A stretch of DNA of 64,000 nt, taken from contig NZ_WCHR01000018.1 in assembly GCF_008973825.1 (NCBI RefSeq), forward strand, positions 62,001 through 126,000. Reading direction: 5' to 3'. This document shows, piece after piece, positions 51,390 through 60,925 of this stretch; the first letter of the stretch is position 1; each line of letters opens with the position of its first letter. The notes under the pieces were generated by a model. The model saw only the letters and a program-made list of their open reading frames with translations. It was not told where the DNA came from and made no database searches. A program made the translations under genes and the position numbers. Source of the stretch: Gemmobacter serpentinus. GTDB lineage: Bacteria > Pseudomonadota > Alphaproteobacteria > Rhodobacterales > Rhodobacteraceae.

Positions 51390-54179
51390 ATGAGCTTGTA
51401 TACAGACTACCTAACCGAAATCGAAACCCGCAAAGGTCAGAACCTGCACCCCAAGCCCATTGATGATGGAGCATTGGTGGCAGAGTTGATCGCGCAGATC
51501 GAAGATGCCGAAAATCCGCATCGCGCGGACTCTCTGAACTTTTTTATCTACAACACGCTGCCCGGCACCACGAGCGCGGCAGGGGTGAAGGCGGCGTTCC
51601 TGAAGAAGATTGTCACCGGCGAAGCGGTGGTGCCGGAAATCACCCCGGATTTCGCGCTGGAATTGCTGTCGCATATGAAGGGCGGCCCCTCGGTCGCGGC
51701 GCTGCTGGACGTGGCGCTGGGCGAGAATGCCGCCATTGCCGACAAGGCGGGCGATGTGCTGAAGACCCAGGTCTTCCTTTATGACGCCGACATGTTCCGC
51801 CTGCGCGACGCCTACAAGGCCGGCAACGCGGTCGCGAAATCCGTGCTGGAAAGCTACGCCAAGGCGGAGTTCTTCACCAAACTTCCCGATGTCGAGGATG
51901 AGATCAAGGTTGTGACCTTCATCGCCGCCGAAGGCGATATCTCGACCGACCTGCTGTCGCCCGGCAATCAGGCCCATTCGCGTTCTGACCGGGAACTGCA
52001 CGGCCAGTGCATGATTACCCCGCAAGCGCAGGCAGAGATCGTTGCGCTGCAAAAGGCGCATCCCGACAAGCGCGTGATGATGATTGCCGAAAAGGGCACG
52101 ATGGGCGTCGGCTCGTCGCGGATGTCGGGCGTGAACAACGTGGCGCTCTGGACCGGCAAACAGTCCAGCCCCTATGTGCCCTTCGTGAACTTCGCGCCGA
52201 TCGTCGCGGGCACCAACGGCATTTCCCCGATTTTCGCCACCACGGTGGACGTGACCGGCGGCATCGGCCTGAATCTGAAAAACTGGGTCAAGAAAACCGA
52301 TGAGGATGGCGCGCCGATCCTCAACAATGACGGCAATCCGATCCTGGAACAGAAATACTCGGTCGAGACCGGCACCGTTCTGGTGATCGACGCCAAGAAC
52401 AAGAAGCTGCGTGATGAGTCCGGGAAGGAACTGGTCGATATCGCCTCGGCCTTCACCCCGCAAAAGGTGGAATTCATGAAGGCGGGCTCGTCCTACGCCA
52501 TCGTCTTCGGCAAAAAGCTGCAAACCTTTGCGGCGCAGACGCTGGGTGTCGAGGCGACCCCGGTCTTTGCGCCCAACAAGGAAATCAGCATCGAAGGTCA
52601 GGGCCTGACGGCTGTGGAAAAGATCTTCAACCGCAATGCCGTGGGTGTCACCCCCGGCAAGGTGCTGCACGCGGGTTCCGATGTGCGGGTGATCGTGAAT
52701 ATCGTCGGCAGCCAGGACACCACCGGGCTGATGACCGCGCAAGAGCTGGAGGCGATGGCCGCCACCACCATCTCGCCGCTGGTCGACGGGGCCTATCAGT
52801 CGGGCTGCCATACCGCATCGGTCTGGGACAAGAAGGCCCAGGCCAACACCCCCAAGCTCATGGCCTTCATGAACAATTTCGGCGTCATTACCGGCCGAGA
52901 CCCGAAGGGCGTCTATCATTCGATGACCGACGTGATCCACAAGGTGCTGAACGACATCACCGTGGATGACCGCGCCATCATCATCGGCGGCGACAGCCAC
53001 ACCCGCATGTCGAAAGGCGTGGCCTTTGGTGCCGATAGCGGCACCGTGGCGCTGGCTTTGGCCACGGGTGAGGCCACCATGCCGATCCCGCAATCGGTGA
53101 AAGTGACCTTCAAGGGCAAGATGAAGCCCTGGATGGATTTCCGCGATGTGGTCCATGCAACGCAGGCGCAAATGCTGAAACAGCATGGCGACAACGTGTT
53201 CCAAAGCCGCATCATCGAGGTGCATATCGGCACGCTGCTGGCGGATCAGGCCTTTACCTTCACCGACTGGACTGCCGAGATGAAGGCCAAGGCCTCGATC
53301 TGCATCAGCGAGGATGAGACCCTGATCGAAAGCCTGGAGATTGCCAAGTCGCGCATCCAGATCATGATCGACAAGGGCATGGACAATGCCGCGCAGACCT
53401 TGCAGGGCCTGATCGACAAGGCCAATGCCCGCATTGCCGAGATCCGTTCGGGCGAAACGCCCGCGCTGGCCCCGGATGCCAACGCGAAATATTTCGCCGA
53501 GGTCGTGGTCGATCTGGACCTGATCGACGAGCCGATGATTGCGGACCCGGATGTCAACAATCCCGACGTTTCGCGCCGCTACACCCATGACACCATCCGC
53601 CCGGTTTCCTATTATGGGGCAAGCAAGAAGGTCGATCTGGGCTTTGTCGGTTCCTGCATGGTGCATAAGGGCGATATCAAGATCGTGGCCCAGATGCTGA
53701 AGAAGATCGAAGAAGCCAGCGGCAAGGTTGAGTTCAAGGCCCCGCTGGTAGTGGCTGCGCCGACCTACAACATCATTGATGAGTTGAAGGCCGAGGGCGA
53801 CTGGGAGATCCTGCAGAAATATTCGGGCTTCGAGTTTGATGACATCAAGCCGAAGACCCAGAGCCGGACCGAATACGAGAACATCCTCTATCTCGAGCGT
53901 CCCGGCTGCAACCTCTGTATGGGCAACCAGGAAAAGGCCGCGAAGGGGGATACCGTTCTGGCGACCTCGACCCGTCTGTTCCAGGGCCGCGTCGTGGAGG
54001 ATTCCGCCGAGAAGAAGGGCGAGTCGCTGCTTGCCTCGACGCCGGTCGTCGTGCTGGCGGCGATCCTTGGTCGCACCCCGAGCGCGGAGGAATACAAGGA
54101 AGCGGTCGAGGGGATCGACCTGACCACTTTCGCCCCGCCGATGGCAAAGCCCGGTCTCGCGCGGTCTATCCAGTTCTGA
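51390..54179 (+). CDS. acnB: Aconitate hydratase B
   Basis: A 929-residue bifunctional aconitase/2-methylaconitate hydratase of the AcnB type. The N-terminal HEAT-like domain (residues 1-160) includes LNFFIYNTLPGTTSAA near 50. GQCMITPQAQ and GDSHTRMSKGVAFGADSG near 533 mark the catalytic domains, and the iron-sulfur Cys are in VGSCMVHKGD near 755 and PGCNLCMGNQ near 840. E. coli AcnB is about 865 residues; the extra length includes DEDGAPILNNDGNPIL near 305, a small insertion. Start 51390 follows AGGGAT. It is a separate unit from the pca genes. Confidence 0.96.
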   Translation: MSLYTDYLTEIETRKGQNLHPKPIDDGALVAELIAQIEDAENPHRADSLNFFIYNTLPGTTSAAGVKAAFLKKIVTGEAVVPEITPDFALELLSHMKGGPSVAALLDVALGENAAIADKAGDVLKTQVFLYDADMFRLRDAYKAGNAVAKSVLESYAKAEFFTKLPDVEDEIKVVTFIAAEGDISTDLLSPGNQAHSRSDRELHGQCMITPQAQAEIVALQKAHPDKRVMMIAEKGTMGVGSSRMSGVNNVALWTGKQSSPYVPFVNFAPIVAGTNGISPIFATTVDVTGGIGLNLKNWVKKTDEDGAPILNNDGNPILEQKYSVETGTVLVIDAKNKKLRDESGKELVDIASAFTPQKVEFMKAGSSYAIVFGKKLQTFAAQTLGVEATPVFAPNKEISIEGQGLTAVEKIFNRNAVGVTPGKVLHAGSDVRVIVNIVGSQDTTGLMTAQELEAMAATTISPLVDGAYQSGCHTASVWDKKAQANTPKLMAFMNNFGVITGRDPKGVYHSMTDVIHKVLNDITVDDRAIIIGGDSHTRMSKGVAFGADSGTVALALATGEATMPIPQSVKVTFKGKMKPWMDFRDVVHATQAQMLKQHGDNVFQSRIIEVHIGTLLADQAFTFTDWTAEMKAKASICISEDETLIESLEIAKSRIQIMIDKGMDNAAQTLQGLIDKANARIAEIRSGETPALAPDANAKYFAEVVVDLDLIDEPMIADPDVNNPDVSRRYTHDTIRPVSYYGASKKVDLGFVGSCMVHKGDIKIVAQMLKKIEEASGKVEFKAPLVVAAPTYNIIDELKAEGDWEILQKYSGFEFDDIKPKTQSRTEYENILYLERPGCNLCMGNQEKAAKGDTVLATSTRLFQGRVVEDSAEKKGESLLASTPVVVLAAILGRTPSAEEYKEAVEGIDLTTFAPPMAKPGLARSIQF

Positions 54180-54217
54180 TCCTGGCCCCCTGAACCGGGG
54201 TGCAGCATCCCCCGTTT

Positions 54218-54252
54218 AAGCCCGCCCCGCGCAAGATGCCGGGGCGGGCTTT
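54218..54252 (+). terminator. Terminator after acnB
   Basis: GCCCGCCCCG (54220-54229) pairs with CGGGGCGGGC (54240-54249), flanked by AA and TTT. Confidence 0.85.
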
Positions 54253-54386
54253 GCATTTCTGGCCGCCGCATCCGATCTGCGCGCCCGATCTGCACGCCCG
54301 ATCTGCACGAATGAACGCTTCTTGCGGCGCGCCGAACATATTGAAGGACCAGCAGGATCCGTGCAGGATCGGCCAAAGAGGAAATC

Positions 54387-55511
54387 ATGCCCCCCATTGT
54401 CTTCGGCGCGCCGATGATCCCTGATCCGGCCCTGCTGGCCGCCCTGACCGCCGAGGCGCTTGGGTCCGGCTGGCTGTCGAATGGCGGCGCGCTGCATATG
54501 CGGCTGGAACAGGCGCTGAGCGGGCAGGAGCGCGCGGGCGACGCGGTCTCGTTGACGTCTTCTGGCACGATGGCGCTGCTATTGGCACTGGGGCTGGGCG
54601 ATTTGCCACCGGGGGCCGAGGTCATCACCTCGCCCCTGTCATTTGCCGCCACCGCGCAGGCGATTGCATGGTGCGGGTTGCGCCCGGTCTTTGCCGATGT
54701 CGAACCCGATACGCTGACGCTATGCCCGCGGGCGGTGCGGGCCGCGATCACGCCGCGCACCGCCGCCATCCTGCCGGTGCATTTTCTGGGTGTCCCCTGC
54801 GACGTGAAAGCCCTGGCGGCGCTGGCGCGCGAATACGGGCTGTGGCTGGTCTATGATGCGGCGCAGGCTTACGGCGTCAGCTTCAATGGGCGGCCCATTG
54901 GTAATTATGGCGATGCCTCGGCCTTTTCGCTGCATCCGACCAAGGTGCTGCACACGGGCGAGGGTGGCTATGTCGTGACCCGACGCAAGCAGGCTGCCGC
55001 CTTACGGCGGATGCGCAATTTCGGGCTGGAGGGCGGGCGGGCCGTCGGGCGCGGGTTGAATGGCAAGATGTCAGAGGTGAATGCGGCGATGGGGCTTGCC
55101 CTGCTGCCTGACCTTGCGGCGGAACTTGCGGCGCGCGCTGCGCTGCGCGCGACCTATGATGCGGGCCTTGGCGGCATCGCCGGGCTTCGGCTGCACGCCA
55201 CCCGATCCGGGGCCAGTGCCAGCCCCGGCTATTACGCCCTGCGTCTTGCCCCGGATCTGCGGGCGCGGGTGTTTCATGCGCTGGCAGCGGCGGGCATTCT
55301 GGCGCGGGACCATTTCCCGCTGCTTTGCGGGGCGGGCACCTTCTGGGCCGATGCCCCGATCATGACAGCGGAAGGTGGTGCCCCGCTTGCGCCCGAACTG
55401 GGGCCGGAGGTGCTGTGTTTGCCGCTGCATGGCAGGGTGACGCAGGACGCGGCTGCAGCCATTGTCAGGATCGTGCGGCAAAGTGTCGGGCAGGCAGGAG
55501 GGATGGCATGA
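54387..55511 (+). CDS. DegT/DnrJ/EryC1/StrS-family sugar aminotransferase
   Basis: A 374-residue PLP enzyme of the sugar-aminotransferase family. LTSSGTMALLLALGL near residue 56, VHFLGVPCDVKALAAL near 131, LVYDAAQAYG near 154 and the PLP Lys in FSLHPTKVLHTGEGGYV near 180 are all in place. It transfers an amino group to a nucleotide-linked keto-sugar, for a cell-surface glycan. It overlaps the acyltransferase gene by 4 bp (ATGA), so the two should make an N-acylated amino sugar. Confidence 0.88.
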   Translation: MPPIVFGAPMIPDPALLAALTAEALGSGWLSNGGALHMRLEQALSGQERAGDAVSLTSSGTMALLLALGLGDLPPGAEVITSPLSFAATAQAIAWCGLRPVFADVEPDTLTLCPRAVRAAITPRTAAILPVHFLGVPCDVKALAALAREYGLWLVYDAAQAYGVSFNGRPIGNYGDASAFSLHPTKVLHTGEGGYVVTRRKQAAALRRMRNFGLEGGRAVGRGLNGKMSEVNAAMGLALLPDLAAELAARAALRATYDAGLGGIAGLRLHATRSGASASPGYYALRLAPDLRARVFHALAAAGILARDHFPLLCGAGTFWADAPIMTAEGGAPLAPELGPEVLCLPLHGRVTQDAAAAIVRIVRQSVGQAGGMA

Positions 55512-56221
55512 AAGCCACCACGGATTTTACCGAGATCACGGTTTTCGGCGCGCGCGGGCATACTTTGATGATCCTGCGGGGTCTTGAGGAAGGCTGGCAG
55601 GGCAGGGTCCGCATCCGCGCGCTGATCGACGATATCGAAAACGGCTTTGTCCATCCAACCTTGAATGTGCCGGTGATTTCCTCGGATCAGCGGTTGCGCG
55701 ATTATTCAAATCTGCCGGTTCTGCTGACCGTCACGCATCCGGGTCTGCGTCGCCGCGTGGTGGATCGCCTTACGGCTGAGGGGGCGACCCTTGCCACCGC
55801 GGTCTTCCCCGAGGCGGTTCAGGTCGATCCGGATGTGCGGTTCGGGCCCGGGGTCGTCTGTATGCCCTGGACGCGGATCGGTGCCAATGTGGATATCGGT
55901 GCCTGCGCGATCATTCTGGCCCGTGCGATTGCCCATGATGTGGAGATCGGTGCCTTTTCGACGCTTGCGGGCGAGGTGCTGGTTTCAGGTCATGTGCGCA
56001 TCGGCGCGGATGTGAACATCGCGCCGCGCGCCTCGATCGCCAATGGCAATCGTCAGCGCTGGCTGACCATCGGCGACGGGGCGGAGATCGGGGTGGGCGC
56101 GGCGGTGCTGGGCCGCGTTCCGGCCCAGGCGCGGATGATCGGCAATCCGGCCATGCCCATCCGGGACTGGGTCAGGTTGCGGCGCCTGATCCGGGGGCAA
56201 GACGCGCCATCAGCGCATTGA
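55508..56221 (+). CDS. PglD/NeuD-like sugar O/N-acyltransferase (hexapeptide repeats)
   Basis: A 237-residue protein. The N-terminal Rossmann-like domain (residues 8-75) has VFGARGHTLMILRGLEEG and LIDD, as in PglD. From about 105 on a left-handed beta-helix of hexapeptide repeats follows (VRFGPGVVC, IGANVDIGACAII, IGAFSTLAGEVLV, IGADVNIAPRASI). An acyl-CoA would be the donor. Its last 50 bp overlap the 3' end of the convergent glycosyltransferase. Confidence 0.84.
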   Translation: MKATTDFTEITVFGARGHTLMILRGLEEGWQGRVRIRALIDDIENGFVHPTLNVPVISSDQRLRDYSNLPVLLTVTHPGLRRRVVDRLTAEGATLATAVFPEAVQVDPDVRFGPGVVCMPWTRIGANVDIGACAIILARAIAHDVEIGAFSTLAGEVLVSGHVRIGADVNIAPRASIANGNRQRWLTIGDGAEIGVGAAVLGRVPAQARMIGNPAMPIRDWVRLRRLIRGQDAPSAH

Positions 56222-57737
56222 CATAGGGCTCAAAGCCGCTATGGGCGCGCAGGTGGCGGCGCAACGCACGCCGCTTGCTTGGGGTAACTGCGGCGGCAGC
56301 GGCTAGGGCCGCATCGGAAAACGCGCGTTCTGCCCCGGCAGGCAGGAAGGTGCCGACCCCTTCGGTTTGGCCAATCAGGCCGATATCTGCGGCATAGCCG
56401 ACAAAGGCCGTGCCCATGGCGGCGGCGTGCATTGCGGTTGTCGGGCCGGGATCCTGTCTTGAGGTCAGCAGATAGATATCGGCGGCGCGATACCAGGCAA
56501 GGCTGTGTTCGGTGAAGCCTGGAAGGATCAGATCAAGCCCGTCTGCCTGCGCCTGCCGGGCCAGACCCTGTGCCCAATCCCCAAGCGCGCCCAGCCAGAC
56601 AAAACGCGCCTGCGGGCGTTGCGCGACGATGCGTCGTGCCGCTGCCAGAAACAGGTCGAACCCCTTGCGATGATCGGCATAGCCAGCGGATATGAAAACC
56701 GGCCCCGCGCCCCGCATCTGACGGCGGATCTGTCGAAATGCCGCCATAGGGGTTTGGGGCAGGATGATGCCGGGCCGGATCTGTGTCAGATCCTTCAGAT
56801 CCGGGGCAAGCGCCGCGACCATGGACGGCATCGAGACCACGATACGCGCCCCCGCCGCCTGTGCGGCACGCAGACCGGGCAACAGGCCCTGATCGCGGAT
56901 ATAATCGGCCATCTCATGCACCAGCAGCAGGCAGTTGGACCGTGTTCTGGCCAAGGCGACCGCATCCATTGCGGCGGTATTGATGAGGGCGGGCACGCGG
57001 GCGGGCAGGGCTTCTGCCAGCTCATCCATGGCCCAGCCTTCTGCAAGAACAAAGGTCGGGCCCTGGGCGCGGAAGCGCGGCAAAAGCGGCCCCGCCCGTT
57101 GCAGCAGGAATACTGGATCATAGCCGCGCGCGCGCAGGCTTGTTGCAAGATCCAGCGTCAGGATCGGCACGCCGGCCGCCTGCGCGTCGTGACAGGCCAG
57201 CAGAAGGGGTCGGTTAAGCCCCCGGATGGCATCCCGCACCGCCCGATGGGTGCGGCGCGGCTTTTTCGGTGCCGGTCGCGGCAAGTGACCAAGCGTCGCC
57301 CCATGGCGGGAGAAATGCCGAAACGGATGCGAGGTGCCAAGCGGCAGATAGCACATCCGGTAGAAGGCCGCATCAAAGGCCCCAGATGGATTGCGGCCCT
57401 CGGCATCGCCATGCAGCATGAAATGCAGCGGGGCCTTGGCACCGATTGCAGCCAGATCCGCATGATTGGCGCGGTAAAATTCCCCATCGATCAACGGATG
57501 GGGGTTGCGTTCCATGCCGCGCCCGATGCGGAACAGGAAGTCGTCAAAGGCCGTCGCCGCGCCGCGCCTTGCCCAATTTCGGTAGCGCGCCTTATACCAC
57601 AGGGTGGCAAAATACGGGCTCGGGTCCAGCCCGAGGGCGTCGCCCGTCTGGCGGAAATGCTGCATCAGACCCTGCCGGTCCAGGTCAAGGCCGGTCTGGT
57701 GCCGATAGTGATCGCAGTCGAAAAACTCGTCTACCAT
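56172..57737 (-). CDS. GT4-type glycosyltransferase with N-terminal FD-xx-YY repeats
   Basis: A 521-residue protein. The first ~160 residues hold repeats of an FD..FY....D...HF...G pattern (FFDCDHY, LIDGEFY, AFDAAFY) seen before the catalytic part of many alphaproteobacterial glycosyltransferases. The GT-B region runs from about 180: HDAQAAGVPILTLDLATSL near 185, ISAGYADHRKGFDLFLAAA near 365, and the sugar-nucleotide region LTSRQDPGPTTAMHAAAMGT near 440. The donor and acceptor are unknown. Convergent with the acyltransferase and sharing 50 bp of 3' coding sequence with it. Confidence 0.85.
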   Translation of the reverse strand: MVDEFFDCDHYRHQTGLDLDRQGLMQHFRQTGDALGLDPSPYFATLWYKARYRNWARRGAATAFDDFLFRIGRGMERNPHPLIDGEFYRANHADLAAIGAKAPLHFMLHGDAEGRNPSGAFDAAFYRMCYLPLGTSHPFRHFSRHGATLGHLPRPAPKKPRRTHRAVRDAIRGLNRPLLLACHDAQAAGVPILTLDLATSLRARGYDPVFLLQRAGPLLPRFRAQGPTFVLAEGWAMDELAEALPARVPALINTAAMDAVALARTRSNCLLLVHEMADYIRDQGLLPGLRAAQAAGARIVVSMPSMVAALAPDLKDLTQIRPGIILPQTPMAAFRQIRRQMRGAGPVFISAGYADHRKGFDLFLAAARRIVAQRPQARFVWLGALGDWAQGLARQAQADGLDLILPGFTEHSLAWYRAADIYLLTSRQDPGPTTAMHAAAMGTAFVGYAADIGLIGQTEGVGTFLPAGAERAFSDAALAAAAAVTPSKRRALRRHLRAHSGFEPYVNALMARLAPGSGAAT

Positions 57738-57888
57738 TCCCGGCTTCGATCAAGAGGAACAACACGAAGGGCGCAGGGCCCGGCCATCATGCTTGCACCG
57801 CTTGGCCGCGTCAGACAAGCGGCTTTGATGGGGGCTAACGCATTGACCTTGTGCAAACAATCGCAGAGGCTGGCCCAAGGCAAAGGCT

Positions 57889-60117
57889 ATGGGGCTGCGT
57901 GGGACTTTGGGCGACGAAGTTTTTATCCATCTCAGCATCAACGCCTTGCAACAGAACAAGGCCGCCTGGGGCGACACGCAATTTGCACAGGGGCTGGCAG
58001 CGGCGATCCGGTCGATACCAGGCTGTGACGCGGGGCTTCTGTATCGCGGTGAGGTGCCGCCGGAGACCGGCGTGCCGTCGGTTGTGCTGCGGATCGTCGG
58101 GCCGCATCTGGAAGATCCGGTGCCGGGCCTGCCCAATATGATCTGGATGATCAGCCCACCCAATCTTGCGCCGCGCGCGATGATGGCGCGTTATCAGATG
58201 GTGTTCCTTGCCTCTGCGCTGATGGTGCCGATCCTGCGAAGGCGTGGCATTCCCGTGGCCTATCTGTCGCAGGCGACCGATAGCGCGCATTTCCACCCCG
58301 ATCGGGCCGACCCTGGGGCAGAGACATATCCTTTGGTCTTTGTTGGCGGCCATGCGGCGCGGGCAGAGCGGCATCTGGTGCAAGAGGCGGTTGCCGCGGG
58401 GTTCGAGCCGCAGATCTGGGGTCCTGGCTGGGGCGGCGTGATCCCCGACCGGCTTTGGCGCGGCGAAAGGTTGAACTATGCAGAACTTGCGCAGGTCTAT
58501 GCCGCGTCGCGGGTGATCCTGAACAGCCATATGACGCAAATGGCCAATCTCGGCTTCATGAGCAACCGCAGCTATGATGCATTGGCATCTGGGGCCTGCG
58601 TCCTGTCCGATCATGTGGCGGGTTTCATGGCCCCCGATCTGCCGGAACTGCGGATGCTTGGGCCCGATAACGGCCTCGGCTCCGCATTGGAGGCGCTGCT
58701 TGCCGCGCCTCCCCTGGATCGGCTGGCCCGCCTTGCGCTGCATGAAAGGATCGCGCGACGTCACGGATTTGACGCCCGCGCCGCAGAGATCGTCACGGCG
58801 GCGCGGCGGCTGCTGGCCGAAGGCAAGGTGGCACAGCCGGCATTTTCGCCGACACGAGCACCTTTGTCTGGACCAGTCCCGGTTTTGAGCGATCCGGCCC
58901 GCAGCGCCGCCGACACCCTCACGGCGGTGCGGGCAGCCACAACCGAGATCCTGGCGATTTCCCGCTATCTTGAAGATCCCCACGCCCCGGCCCTGCCGCC
59001 CCCTGCGCCTGCCGCGGCGGATCGTCAGGGCGTGATCCATGTCATGATGGCCGATCTGCGTGAGATGCAGCAGATTGCCGCGTTGCCCGCAGCCCTGCGT
59101 CCGTTGGATCGCGTTGGCGCATTGGCGGCACGGGCATTGCGTGTGCATGAGGTCATGCAGCCGGAACCGCCGCCGCTTTCGGTCGACCTGCTGCCAAATA
59201 TCGCCGATCAGCTTTTGCCGCGTATCCTTCGGGGTGAGCCACTATGGACTCACAACCCGGAGGGGTTCAATCGCGAACAGGGCAAAGTCAGCCTGCCGCT
59301 CTGGCCACGCAAGCAGGTGCCCGCCCCTGCGCAGGCGCCCGGCGTCTTTCTGCATCTTTTTCATGACGATCTGGCACCCGTCTTTGCGGAACGGCTGCGG
59401 GCCATCGAATGCCGGTATCAGGTCTATGTTTCGACCGATGACCCGGCAAAGGCCGCGCGCATCCTTGCGCATCTGCCGCAAGCGGAGGTGCGGGTGTTGG
59501 AGAACCGGGGCCGCGACATCTATCCCAAACTGTATGGTTTTGGCGATGTCTATGACCGGCACGAGGTGGTGTTGCATCTGCATGGCAAGAAAAGCCCGCA
59601 TTCAGGCAAGCTGGATGCCTGGCTCGACCATATTTTGACCTGTCTGCTGGGGTCGCCGGGCGAGGTCAGCCGTATCCTGTCGCTGTTTGACGCGATCCCC
59701 CGGCTGGGCATGGTCGTGCCGCTGACCTACCGCCCGGTTCTGGGGGCCGCGCATTGGGCCGCCAATCGCGAGATCGCGCAGGAATTGGCCTTTCGCATGG
59801 GGATGAAGCAACCTTTGCCGGAGGATGCGGACCTGCGCTTTCCGGTGGGATCGATGTTCTGGGCGCGGACGGCCGCCATCCGGCCGCTGCTGGATCTGCG
59901 GTTGACACCTGCGCAGTTCCCGCCCGAGGCGGGGCAGGTCGATGGCACAGTGGCCCATGCGCTGGAGCGGATGCTGGGGGTGACCTGTCAGGCAGGAGGC
60001 TATCACATCCTGCCGGTCAGCGGTGCGGGCCAGAAGCTGCATGTGAAACACCAGAAGGCCTATCGCAGCAATGGCGCGTTGCGCGAGGCGCTGGACAGCG
60101 GTGCCTTCGACGCCTGA
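57889..60117 (+). CDS. Fused glycosyltransferase / rhamnan-synthesis F protein
   Basis: A 742-residue protein with two parts. Residues 1-310 are a CgeB-like GT-B fragment ending in MANLGFMSNRSYDALASGAC and LSDHVAGF, a layout also seen in spore-coat glycosyltransferases. Residues ~480-735 match RgpF (rhamnan synthesis F): VFLHLFHDDLAPVFAERL, VYVSTDD, LENRGRDIYPKLYGF, LHLHGKKSPHSGKL and FPVGSMFWARTAAIRPLL. A Pro/Ala-rich linker separates them. It should extend a rhamnose-type or similar surface glycan. The start is uncertain (weak AAGG site before 57889). It is divergent from the glycosyltransferase at 57737. Confidence 0.85.
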   Translation: MGLRGTLGDEVFIHLSINALQQNKAAWGDTQFAQGLAAAIRSIPGCDAGLLYRGEVPPETGVPSVVLRIVGPHLEDPVPGLPNMIWMISPPNLAPRAMMARYQMVFLASALMVPILRRRGIPVAYLSQATDSAHFHPDRADPGAETYPLVFVGGHAARAERHLVQEAVAAGFEPQIWGPGWGGVIPDRLWRGERLNYAELAQVYAASRVILNSHMTQMANLGFMSNRSYDALASGACVLSDHVAGFMAPDLPELRMLGPDNGLGSALEALLAAPPLDRLARLALHERIARRHGFDARAAEIVTAARRLLAEGKVAQPAFSPTRAPLSGPVPVLSDPARSAADTLTAVRAATTEILAISRYLEDPHAPALPPPAPAAADRQGVIHVMMADLREMQQIAALPAALRPLDRVGALAARALRVHEVMQPEPPPLSVDLLPNIADQLLPRILRGEPLWTHNPEGFNREQGKVSLPLWPRKQVPAPAQAPGVFLHLFHDDLAPVFAERLRAIECRYQVYVSTDDPAKAARILAHLPQAEVRVLENRGRDIYPKLYGFGDVYDRHEVVLHLHGKKSPHSGKLDAWLDHILTCLLGSPGEVSRILSLFDAIPRLGMVVPLTYRPVLGAAHWAANREIAQELAFRMGMKQPLPEDADLRFPVGSMFWARTAAIRPLLDLRLTPAQFPPEAGQVDGTVAHALERMLGVTCQAGGYHILPVSGAGQKLHVKHQKAYRSNGALREALDSGAFDA

Positions 60118-60289
60118 TCATGGCCGTGGCTTGCCTGTCCCGCGCGCAACCGCATCATGTGAACATCGCCACCAGAGCGCCCCTGACCGGAACGCGGCGG
60201 AGGGCGATCAGACCTTGATCTGATGCGCCGGCGATCGCGACGCCGATAGAGAAAGGGGGCTCATCCCGACCAGTTCAAGCAACTGTTCG

Positions 60290-60480
60290 ATCCTGCCACC
60301 CTTTTGCGCAAGCCGGCGCTGATCGTGGCGACCTGGTGCTGCGCGTGACCTAGGTGATTGCGCATCGGCGGCACCCCCTTGGTTGCCATTTCCGAGATGC
60401 CGATCTTGTACGCTGCCGCTCATGCCGGGGCCCACCATGCCGGGCTGCGCGCTGTGGGGCGGATCAAGTAATTCCGGCAG
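60290..60480 (+). pseudogene. Possible C-terminal remnant of a tyrosine recombinase
   Basis: One plus-strand frame, interrupted by stops, reads GGTPLVAISEMPILYAAAHA, which resembles the GTPL..I.E.LGH....YAHLAP end of integrases, then HHAGLRAVGRIK. The resemblance is short and comes from pattern memory only, so it is a weak call. A random GC-rich translation is a real alternative. Confidence 0.25.
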
Positions 60481-60562
60481 CAAGTCAACGCCATCGCAGA
60501 TCTTGGGTTGTTGCGAAGCGACGTTCCACACGCGCTCTGCGATTGCCTGGCATTGTATCGGA

Positions 60563-60597
60563 CCTAAATTGCGAGCGCATACAGGTTAAAATTTAGG
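60563..60597. repeat. Inverted repeat CCTAAATT-N19-AATTTAGG
   Basis: Perfect 8-bp arms in the AT-rich part of the gap. It may be an operator or the trace of a mobile-element end. The first arm is next to TATCGGACCT, repeated about 95 bp downstream. Confidence 0.4.
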
Positions 60598-60925
60598 CGC
60601 ATCATGGGATTTGCGGAAAATCTTAGTTCGCGCAAGAATATGCGACCATATCGGACCTTTAATTTGTAAATATTCTACCGGAGGAACAGGGAATCGTCTT
60701 GCAAGGCGTATTTATGTCAGCATATGAGACATAAGTGCCATCTGCCGGGTCAGCCGGGGGTGGCAAGCCGTCTGCATGAGGCACAAAGCCCGCGCGACAG
60801 CAATCATCCAGCCGGATCGGCCCACCGATCTTTGCCAGAGAACCGGATATGCCGCCCATCCGGTGCCATTTGGCAAAGCGATCAGGGGTGGCCTCGACCG
60901 ATGTGGCAGGGAAGGGCAACAGCAG

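Larger units (their letters stand above)
60118..60925. other. Gene-poor 808-bp stretch upstream of the GltB-like gene
   Basis: Contains the hairpin GATCAGA-CCT-TGATCTGATC-like dyad near 60206-60226 (possible end of the glycan unit), a possible recombinase fragment (60290-60480), an 8-bp inverted repeat CCTAAATT/AATTTAGG (60563-60597), and the direct repeat TATCGGACCT (60556 and 60650 regions). The AT-rich part 60545-60720 contrasts with the GC-rich genes and may hold the gltB promoter. No intact gene is supported. Confidence 0.5.
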
